From contig JAZQAN010000010.1 in NCBI GenBank assembly GCA_045545235.1, positions 54,949 through 118,948 of the forward strand: a stretch of 64,000 bases of DNA. Direction: 5' to 3'. The stretch's first letter is position 1. The number at the start of each line of letters is the position of its first letter. Origin of the DNA: CAZNKU01 sp045545235. Its GTDB lineage: Bacteria > Bacillota > Clostridia > Monoglobales > Firm-18. The position numbers and the translations under genes were made by a program. The notes beneath the pieces are model-generated. The model was given only the letters and a program-made list of their open reading frames with translations, had not been told where the DNA came from and made no database searches. This document shows positions 58,099-64,000 of the stretch, piece after piece.

Positions 58099-59115
58099 TT
58101 ATTTTCCGAAAAGTCGCAAAATATCCTGCCAGGTTGCAAAAATCATCAGCAGAATCAAAAGCATAAATCCGATGAAATGCACCATACCTTCTTTATCAGC
58201 AGATAGTTTTTTTCTTGTTATCATTTCCACAAGAACAAAAATTATTCTTCCGCCGTCAAGAGCAGGCAAAGGCAACAAATTGAAAAGCCCGATATTAATG
58301 GTTATAATTGCCGCCAGAGAAAGCAGTGAATCTATACCCTGTTTTGCAGACTTGCCTATTTCAGAAACTATACCTACCGGCCCCGACATTGCCTCCATAC
58401 CGATGTTTCCTGTTACAAGGTCGAAAAGTGTACAAAGAATAACCTTGCCGTAAAATAAACTATAGTGCCAGGTGTGATAAAGTCGTCCGCCAAAATTCAA
58501 AGGTTCTACCTTTGCCTCATAACCTATATAATATATTCCATCTTCACCTTTTTTGGGTACAATTTCTGCTGAATTCTTTTTGCCGTCACGTAAATATTCC
58601 ACATATATACTTCCACCTTTATAACGTGAAAGTTCAAATTTAAGTTCAGCCTGAGTCTGTATTTTAGTATTATTTATTTGTGTAATTCTGTCACCCTTCA
58701 TCAAGCCTGCTTCTTCAGCTGCTGAATGTTCAACAATGCCTGCCACAACAGGAACGGCAACATACTGTGCCTTACTGCTAAACATAACAAACCCCATTAA
58801 AAGCAACCCGAGTATAAGGTTCATTGTTGCACCTGCCACAAGAATAATTATTCTCTGCCATGGCTTTTTATTATTAAATGCACCGGGTGAATCACTTTCT
58901 TCATCTTCACCCTCCATTGCACAAAAACCACCTATAGGTATGCAACGCAAGGAATACACCGTACCCTTGTATTCTTTTTTAAAAATCACGGGGCCCATTC
59001 CTATACCAAACTCGTGAACATCAACACCACAAAGCTTTGCAGTTACAAAATGTCCAAGCTCGTGAACAAGCACCAATACGAAAAACACCAAAATTGCTGA
59101 AATTACTGTTGCCAT
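58099..59115 (-). CDS. rseP: RIP metalloprotease RseP (site-2 protease)
   Basis: About 338 residues, integral membrane M50 protease with the zinc motif VLVHELGHFVTAKL, one PDZ domain (VVAGIVEHSAAEEAGLMKGD), and the second active-site motif LLPLPALDGGRIIF. It cleaves membrane-embedded anti-sigma factors or signal-peptide remnants. The ATG at 59115 lies within the end of dxr (13-bp overlap) and is preceded by AGAGG; an upstream extension would overlap dxr more and is not favoured. Standard position between dxr and ispG. Confidence 0.94.
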   Translation of the reverse strand: MATVISAILVFFVLVLVHELGHFVTAKLCGVDVHEFGIGMGPVIFKKEYKGTVYSLRCIPIGGFCAMEGEDEESDSPGAFNNKKPWQRIIILVAGATMNLILGLLLMGFVMFSSKAQYVAVPVVAGIVEHSAAEEAGLMKGDRITQINNTKIQTQAELKFELSRYKGGSIYVEYLRDGKKNSAEIVPKKGEDGIYYIGYEAKVEPLNFGGRLYHTWHYSLFYGKVILCTLFDLVTGNIGMEAMSGPVGIVSEIGKSAKQGIDSLLSLAAIITINIGLFNLLPLPALDGGRIIFVLVEMITRKKLSADKEGMVHFIGFMLLILLMIFATWQDILRLFGK

Positions 59116-60251
59116 TTTGAATATACCTCTTCCCTGACACATCTGTCAGTATATATTATATCGTCCAATGTGGGATTTAAAACATTTTTATGATTATCCA
59201 TTGCACTTTCTACAATTCGTGCAATATCATTGAATTTTATTTTCCCCTTAAGGAAAAGTTCTACCGCAACCTCATTAGCACCATTCAATACAGCAGGCAA
59301 TGTGCCACCTGCACGTCCTGCTTTTATTGCAAGAGAAAGACAACGGAATGTGTCGTAATCAGGCTTGCCGAATGTAAGCTTTCCGACTTCCCACAAATTA
59401 AGTTGTTTCACATCTGATGGTATTCTTTCCGGATAACACAACGCATAGTGTATAGGAAGCTTCATATCAGGCAGCCCAAGCTGGGCAATAACACTCATAT
59501 CTTTAAACTCAACGAGAGAATGTACTATACTTTCTCTGTGAACTACAACATCTATATCATCATAATCCATACCAAAAAGCCAGTGTGCCTCTATAACTTC
59601 AAGCCCCTTATTCATAAGTGTAGCAGAATCTATGGTTATTTTTTGTCCCATACTCCAGTTTGGATGATTAAGTGCTTCCCTAACCGATACATTTTCAAGC
59701 TCTTCTGCCTTTTTACCATAAAAAGAACCACCTGATGCTGTGATGATAAGTCTGTTTATTTCACTTTGCGGATGATTGCCTATACTTTGGAAAATAGCAC
59801 TATGTTCACTGTCCACAGGTAAAATACTTACGTTATTTTCCTTTGCCGCATTCATTACAATGCTTCCTGCAGTAACAAGAGTTTCCTTATTTGCAAGTGC
59901 AATATTAACACCACGGTTTATGGCGTTCATAGTAGGTACAAGCCCCGCTATACCAACAACCGAAGTCACAACAGTATCAATTTCCGGCATTGTACTTATT
60001 TCGCTCATACAATCTGTCCCCGAAATAACCTTTGTGTAGGTATCTGCAACAGCAATTTCAAGCTCTTTTGCCGCGTTTTCATTTACCATTGCAAAAAGCT
60101 TTGGTCTGTATTTTCTTATTTGTTCTTCTGCAAGTTTTACGTTATTATTTGCAGAAAGGCCCATAATCTGCACATTTTGGAGGTTATCGCAAACCTCCAG
60201 AGTCTGTGTGCCGATTGAGCCCGTACTTCCTATAATTGATATTTTCTTCAA
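59103..60251 (-). CDS. dxr: 1-deoxy-D-xylulose-5-phosphate reductoisomerase Dxr (IspC)
   Basis: A 382-residue NADPH enzyme that makes MEP in the non-mevalonate isoprenoid pathway. The nucleotide motif ISIIGSTGSIGTQTLEV is at the N-terminus; metal and substrate motifs are ILPVDSEHSAIFQ, ITASGGSF and LMNKGLEVIEAHWLF. The start is a TTG with AAGG upstream. The gene ends 13 bases inside rseP. All expected catalytic residues are present. Confidence 0.95.
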   Translation of the reverse strand: MKKISIIGSTGSIGTQTLEVCDNLQNVQIMGLSANNNVKLAEEQIRKYRPKLFAMVNENAAKELEIAVADTYTKVISGTDCMSEISTMPEIDTVVTSVVGIAGLVPTMNAINRGVNIALANKETLVTAGSIVMNAAKENNVSILPVDSEHSAIFQSIGNHPQSEINRLIITASGGSFYGKKAEELENVSVREALNHPNWSMGQKITIDSATLMNKGLEVIEAHWLFGMDYDDIDVVVHRESIVHSLVEFKDMSVIAQLGLPDMKLPIHYALCYPERIPSDVKQLNLWEVGKLTFGKPDYDTFRCLSLAIKAGRAGGTLPAVLNGANEVAVELFLKGKIKFNDIARIVESAMDNHKNVLNPTLDDIIYTDRCVREEVYSKWQQ

Positions 60252-60268
60252 GCTTATCTGCCCTTTCC

Positions 60269-61072
60269 TTATTTGAAAATAGGTATAATCTGCAACATAT
60301 AATACACAAAAGGTGCCACAAAAAACAAACTGTCAAATCTGTCCATGACGCCACCGTGCCCCGGCATTAATTTGCCATAATCCTTTATACCAAACTGTCT
60401 TTTAATACAAGAAGCAGAAAGGTCACCGACCTGTGAAATTGCAGATGCACCAAAGCCTACTGCTATTGCCCACAAATAGTTTGTTTCAAGCTTAAAGCCA
60501 AGCTGGCCAATAAGGCAGAAAATCAAAGTAGCAACTATACAACCAAGAATACCACCAATACTTCCCTCAACGGTCTTTTTAGGACTTAGCACCGGGCAAA
60601 GCTTATGCTTCCCAAAATATTTTCCTGCAAACAATGCCGCAGTATCAGTAACAAATGCACCAATAAGCACGAGCCATATAAGAAGATGCCCATTGTCCAT
60701 ATTACGTACCAATATAATATGCGAAAACATAAAAGACACATAAACAGTAAGGAAAAATGCAGTTGCAAATTCCTTAAGACCTATTTTACTCATATTTGCC
60801 ATATACATTATAAATGTTGCAACTATGTACACAAACAAGGCAGGTCTGAAAAACTGTGCTCCAAAACACTGAGCACTTACAATAATCAAGGTTCCTGCAA
60901 CTGACAATATTAACAGCTTTTTATTTTCCGAAAGCTTTGTTGCATTAAAAAGCTCTGTTACGCCCACTGCCGCAAGCAGCACAACCGCCACTTCAACAAA
61001 AGGTGTTCCCAATGCAAGAATCGCAATAAGCAATATAACAAGTATAACACCTGTAATTACACGTTGTTTCAA
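60269..61072 (-). CDS. cdsA: Phosphatidate cytidylyltransferase CdsA
   Basis: About 267 residues with at least seven hydrophobic segments and the CDS signature near the C-terminus: SQVGDLSASCIKRQFGIKD followed by YGKLMPGHGGVMDRFDSLF. It makes CDP-diacylglycerol for phospholipid synthesis in the membrane. The frame starts at TTG 61081, one base from AAAGGA; the TTG at 61072 is spaced correctly and gives the normal start KQRVITGVIL. It lies between uppS and dxr, the standard order. Confidence 0.93.
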   Translation of the reverse strand: MKQRVITGVILVILLIAILALGTPFVEVAVVLLAAVGVTELFNATKLSENKKLLILSVAGTLIIVSAQCFGAQFFRPALFVYIVATFIMYMANMSKIGLKEFATAFFLTVYVSFMFSHIILVRNMDNGHLLIWLVLIGAFVTDTAALFAGKYFGKHKLCPVLSPKKTVEGSIGGILGCIVATLIFCLIGQLGFKLETNYLWAIAVGFGASAISQVGDLSASCIKRQFGIKDYGKLMPGHGGVMDRFDSLFFVAPFVYYMLQIIPIFK

Positions 61073-61090
61073 AAAAATCAAATCCTTTCA

Positions 61091-61822
61091 TTAAACTCCG
61101 CCAAAACGTCTGTTACGTTTTTGGAAGTCCATGATGGCCTCATTGAATTTTTCAATAGAAAAATCAGGCCACAGTATGTCGTCATACCAGAATTCTGCAT
61201 AAGCAGACTGCCATAACAAAAAGTTGGAAAGACGTTTTTCTCCGCTTGGTCTTATAATAAGATCAACAGGCGGAAGGTCACTGGTATAAAGTTTTTTACC
61301 AATATTTTCAGAATTAACCTCTTCACCATTTTCAATAAGCTTGTTAACCGCCCTTACAATTTCATCCTGACCACCGTAATTTATAGCAAGACACAAAACA
61401 ACACCTGTATTATTTTTTGTGAATTCCTCCGTCTTCGCCATAAGCTCGATAATATCTTCATCAAGTACGGAACGATCGCCAATAACCTTAATTACCGCAT
61501 TTTTATCACCAAGGTTTTTCTTATAATCAAGAAGGTATTCACGCAAAAGAGCCATAATACCGTCTATTTCTGCCTGAGGACGTTTCCAGTTTTCCGTGGA
61601 AAAGGTATAAGCAGTAATTGCCTTTATACCTATTTCGTCCGCATACGTAGTAATTTTTTTCAAAACCTCGGCTCCGGCACGATGACCTACATTTCGGGGC
61701 ATACCGCGTTTTTTAGCCCATCTTCCGTTGCCGTCCATAATAATACCAATGTGCATGGGCAGATTGGTTTTATCTATCTCATGCACATCGTTTTGTTTCT
61801 TTTTAAACAAGTTAAAGAACAT
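61091..61822 (-). CDS. uppS: Isoprenyl transferase UppS (undecaprenyl diphosphate synthase)
   Basis: A 243-residue cis-prenyltransferase with the diphosphate-binding motif HIGIIMDGNGRWAKKRGMPR near the N-terminus, AITAYTFSTENWKRPQ, and the C-terminal motifs DLIIRPSGEKRLSNFLLWQ and YAEFWYDDILWPDF. It makes the C55 lipid carrier for cell wall synthesis, drawing on the MEP pathway genes encoded downstream. The ATG has an AAGGGTG site. RPSGEKRLSNF is the expected position of the RTSGExRxSNF motif, with Pro for Thr. Confidence 0.94.
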   Translation of the reverse strand: MFFNLFKKKQNDVHEIDKTNLPMHIGIIMDGNGRWAKKRGMPRNVGHRAGAEVLKKITTYADEIGIKAITAYTFSTENWKRPQAEIDGIMALLREYLLDYKKNLGDKNAVIKVIGDRSVLDEDIIELMAKTEEFTKNNTGVVLCLAINYGGQDEIVRAVNKLIENGEEVNSENIGKKLYTSDLPPVDLIIRPSGEKRLSNFLLWQSAYAEFWYDDILWPDFSIEKFNEAIMDFQKRNRRFGGV

Positions 61823-61833
61823 TCAAATCACCC

Positions 61834-62388
61834 TTAAATGGACATAATATCCTTTTCTTTAGCCGCACCGATATTGTCAATTTCCTTAATCTTTGCGTCT
61901 GTAAGCTTCTGGATATCATCTTCAAGACCCTTAAGATCATCCTCTGTTATTTCGCTGTTCTTCTGAGCTTTCTTAAAAAAGTCCATAGCATCACGACGTA
62001 CGCCACGTACATTAACCTTTGCATCTTCGCTCTTTTTGTGAAGAGTCTTTGCAAGCTCTTTACGTCTTTCTTCAGTAAGAGGTGGGAAATTAAGACGAAT
62101 TACCTTACCATCATTCTGAGGAGTAAGGCCAAGATCCGCCTTGTTAATAGCCTTTTCAATTTCAGGAAGAAGAGTTGCATCCCAAGGCTGAATAACAATC
62201 ATTGTAGGCTCGGGTACAGAAACTGTTCCTACCTGATTAAGTGGTGAAGGCACACCGTAATATTCAACCTGAACCTTATCAAGCACAGCAGGGTTTGCTC
62301 TGCCTGCACGGATTGTGTTAATATCATTGGTATAAAAGGCAATTGCCTTATTCATTCTTTCTTCAAACTGTTTTAATTCTGATCTCAT
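61834..62388 (-). CDS. frr: Ribosome recycling factor
   Basis: About 184 residues with the RRF signatures INTIRAGRANPAVLDKVQV, YYGVPSPLNQVGTVSVPEP, QNDGKVIRLNFPPLTEERRK and the C-terminal VRGVRRDAMD helix. RRF splits post-termination ribosomes with EF-G. The ATG at 62388 follows GAAGG; a frame extension to 62406 lacks a site. It lies between pyrH and uppS as in most Firmicutes. Confidence 0.96.
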   Translation of the reverse strand: MRSELKQFEERMNKAIAFYTNDINTIRAGRANPAVLDKVQVEYYGVPSPLNQVGTVSVPEPTMIVIQPWDATLLPEIEKAINKADLGLTPQNDGKVIRLNFPPLTEERRKELAKTLHKKSEDAKVNVRGVRRDAMDFFKKAQKNSEITEDDLKGLEDDIQKLTDAKIKEIDNIGAAKEKDIMSI

Positions 62389-62418
62389 AATTTTACCTTC
62401 TTTCAATATATTATTTTG

Positions 62419-63120
62419 TTATTTCACTATTGTTCCGATTTTTTCGCCATTTAAAACCCTTATAATGTTTTTAGGGTCATCAAGACCGAATACCAAAAGC
62501 GGAATATTGTTGTCCATACAAAGTGATGATGCAGTTGAATCCATAACCTTAAGACCTTTGCTTATTACTTCAAGATATGTAAGTTCATCATACTTAACAG
62601 CACATTCATTTGTATTAGGATCACAGTCATATACACCGTCAACATTTTTTGCAAGCAAAATAGCATCTGCATCAATTTCTGCCGCACGTAGCGCTGCCGC
62701 TGTATCAGTTGAAAAATACGGATTACCTGAACCGCAGGCAAAAATAACTACTCTGCCCTTTTCAAGATGACGAACAGCTTTATTTCTTATATATACTTCA
62801 GCAAACTGTTTCATCTCAATAGCTGTCTGCACACGAGTAACCACACCAAGACGCTCAAGTGCATCCTGAAGTGCAAGTGCATTGATTGTGGTAGCAAGCA
62901 TACCCATATGGTCTGCTCTTGTACGGTCCATATTTTCACCACTTCTGCCACGCCAGAAGTTTCCGCCACCGCACACAATAGCAATCTGCACGCCCATTCC
63001 TACCGCTATTTTAATCTGTTCACATATACTTCCTATAGTTTCATCGTCAAGGCCTGTTTTTTTAGGTCCTGCCAAAGCTTCACCGCTTACTTTTAATATA
63101 ATTCTGTTATATTTCGGCAT
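62419..63120 (-). CDS. pyrH: UMP kinase
   Basis: About 233 residues of the amino-acid-kinase fold with ILKVSGEALAGPKKTGLD, IAIVCGGGNFWRGR, DHMGMLATTINALALQDAL and KNVDGVYDCDPNTNE. It phosphorylates UMP to UDP. The ATG at 63120 has a GGAGG site; the longer frame to 63162 is not supported by one. It is the first gene of the large minus-strand cluster that runs to polC and beyond; rpsB and tsf, its usual upstream neighbours, are absent and replaced by divergent rplM. Confidence 0.95.
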   Translation of the reverse strand: MPKYNRIILKVSGEALAGPKKTGLDDETIGSICEQIKIAVGMGVQIAIVCGGGNFWRGRSGENMDRTRADHMGMLATTINALALQDALERLGVVTRVQTAIEMKQFAEVYIRNKAVRHLEKGRVVIFACGSGNPYFSTDTAAALRAAEIDADAILLAKNVDGVYDCDPNTNECAVKYDELTYLEVISKGLKVMDSTASSLCMDNNIPLLVFGLDDPKNIIRVLNGEKIGTIVK

Positions 63121-63430
63121 TAGTAATCCTCCGTTTTGAAAAATTCTTTGTTTATAAAACATACCTATTTATAATATTACCAAAAAACCCTTCAAATGTA
63201 AAGACCCAAAAACTTTTTTGGCGTTTTTTTTAATGTTCATGGTATAAATTCCATAAAATTACCAAAAATATTTAAAAATCATTTTTTTGAAATATGGAGT
63301 ATTTTTGAGAAAAATAGAGATTTTTAGAGTTTGCAAAAAATAGTTTGATTTTTTCAAAAAAAGTGCTTGACATATCATTTAACCTGTTGTATTATAATAA
63401 AGTCGTAAATTTGACAAGGAGGTAATTTTA
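63121..63430. other. Divergent intergenic region between pyrH and rplM
   Basis: About 310 bp of very AT-rich DNA. A weak minus-strand promoter for pyrH (TTTACA at 63197-63202, TAATAT at 63174-63179, 17-base spacer) and the rplM promoter lie here. No RNA gene or L13 leader structure was seen: the rplM leader would be only about 25 nt. Confidence 0.6.
63367..63398 (+). promoter_or_regulatory. Promoter of the rplM-rpsI operon
   Basis: Perfect TTGACA at 63367-63372. Two overlapping -10 candidates follow: TATTAT (63390-63395, 17-base spacer) and TATAAT (63393-63398, 20-base spacer). Confidence 0.65.
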
Positions 63431-63868
63431 ATGAGCACATATATGGCAAAAGCTTCAGAGCTTAAAAAAGAATGGTACATCATTGATGCAGCAAACAAGC
63501 CACTTGGCCGTGTTGCTACTGTTGCAGCTACTATATTGCGTGGTAAGCATAAGCCTACTTATACTCCTCATGCAGATTGTGGTGATTATGTAATCATCAT
63601 CAATTCGGATAAGGCTATCCTTACAGGTAATAAGGCAGAACAGAAAATGTGGTACCGTCACACAGGTTATGTAGGCGGTCTTAAAGCGGTTAAATATTCA
63701 GACTTGATGGCTAACCGTTCAGAAAAGGCTATGGAATTGGCTGTTTGGGGTATGCTACCACACAACACACTTGGTAGATCAGCTCTTACAAGATGTCGTA
63801 TCTTCAAGAATGCTGAACATACACACGAAGCACAGAAACCTATCGTTTGGGATAGAGAAATTAAGTAG
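63431..63868 (+). CDS. rplM: 50S ribosomal protein L13
   Basis: A 145-residue L13 protein with the family landmarks WYIIDAANKPLGRVATVAA, LRGKHKPTYTPHADCGDYV and AVWGMLPHNTLGRSALTRC. Normal length. A GGAGG site precedes the ATG. It is followed by rpsI, the standard pair. In many Firmicutes ecfA1-ecfA2-ecfT-truA lead into rplM-rpsI; here the ecf genes are about 60 kb away at the other end of the window on the opposite strand. Confidence 0.97.
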   Translation: MSTYMAKASELKKEWYIIDAANKPLGRVATVAATILRGKHKPTYTPHADCGDYVIIINSDKAILTGNKAEQKMWYRHTGYVGGLKAVKYSDLMANRSEKAMELAVWGMLPHNTLGRSALTRCRIFKNAEHTHEAQKPIVWDREIK

Positions 63869-63881
63869 GAGGGTGAATTAA

Positions 63882-64000
63882 ATGGCTGGATACTACGGTA
63901 CAGGTAGAAGAAAAAAATCAATCGCCAGAGTACGTCTTGTTCCCGGAACAGGTGTTGTTACAATCAACAAGCGTGATATAGATGATTATTTTGGTTTGGA
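63882..64000 (+). CDS. rpsI: 30S ribosomal protein S9 (partial, 3' end off the window)
   Basis: The first 39 codons are present: MAGYYGTGRRKKSIARVRLV, then GTGVVTINKRDIDDYFG, the conserved N-terminus of S9. An AGGAGGG site lies about 8 bases before the ATG, 13 bases after the rplM stop. It runs off the right edge. Confidence 0.96.
   Translation, partial: MAGYYGTGRRKKSIARVRLVPGTGVVTINKRDIDDYFGL

Noticed and set aside
63411..63416. A second TTGACA just before rplM as a -35 box
   Set aside because: It overlaps the ribosome binding site region, and any -10 box would lie inside the coding sequence.
63399..63430. L13 autoregulatory leader of rplM
   Set aside because: The expected leader is only about 25 nt, too short for the known structure.
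1..64000. tRNA, rRNA, prophage or insertion-sequence genes
   Set aside because: Looked for by eye on both strands; no cloverleaf-like tRNA ends, rRNA motifs, integrases or transposases were recognised. A tRNAscan-SE or ISfinder run would be decisive.

Overview
The window is an AT-rich chromosomal segment from an anaerobic, spore-forming member of the Clostridia (Bacillota). This rests on gene content read directly from translations: PolC-type replicase, ClpC, cortex genes (CwlD, SleB-type hydrolase, PdaB-like deacetylase), a YabE-type G5/3D protein, Wzz/BY-kinase/PHP-phosphatase genes, rubrerythrin plus rubredoxin under a PerR-type regulator, and LplB/YtcQ-type sugar ABC transporters without their own ATPase. 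No tRNA, rRNA, prophage or CRISPR array was seen.

Layout. 1-3067 (minus): 23S-type methyltransferase, a fused EcfA1-EcfA2 ATPase and the start of EcfT. 3155-5627: a sugar-isomerase-like protein, then cwlD and a SleB-type hydrolase converging on one hairpin. 5763-10468 (minus): clpC and a cpsCDB tyrosine phospho-signalling operon, divergent from phosphoglucomutase (10629-12356). 12387-16384: a PocR/AraC regulator divergent from a FAD oxidoreductase, and a PdaB-like deacetylase. 16515-18762: an amino-acid ABC importer. 18822-23178: a small membrane protein, recD2, comF and DAHP synthase. 23198-28852 (minus): an MBL hydrolase, a small membrane protein, a tandem pair of GH88/GH105-like hydrolases and two COG0523 metallochaperone-type proteins. 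28914-32879: alkD, a MarR regulator with clear operators, a decayed iron alcohol dehydrogenase, an aldehyde dehydrogenase and a second sugar isomerase. 32930-36012: archaeal-type aspS, a lipid kinase and a GDSL hydrolase. 36051-38626 (minus): a peroxide-defence block (rubredoxin, BFD-like protein, rubrerythrin, perR). 38772-46945 (minus): a polysaccharide locus (heparinase-II/III-like protein, membrane AraC sensor, solute-binding protein, two permeases). 47118-51559 (minus): a 3D-domain cell-wall protein with a structured leader and a 978-residue secreted protein. 51692-63120 (minus): rnmV, a four-helix-bundle cassette, then polC-ispG-rseP-dxr-cdsA-uppS-frr-pyrH (listed right to left in transcription). 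63431-64000 (plus): rplM-rpsI.

How parts work together. Three local regulons can be read from DNA. (1) Rubredoxin, rubrerythrin and perR share a 7-1-7 operator placed just downstream of the -10 box. (2) The GH88/GH105 pair and the sugar transporter share direct repeats of a GTGATTTTTT-type element upstream of their promoters, which suggests that the membrane AraC protein at 42756-44900 controls both. (3) The marR promoter is a perfect TTGACA-17-TATAAT flanked by two palindromes. The least ordinary items are a four-helix-bundle gene inside hairpin-bearing inverted repeats wedged behind polC, and a COG0523 pair in which one member carries three 14-residue His/Cys repeats and the other ends in a YcgQ-like domain.
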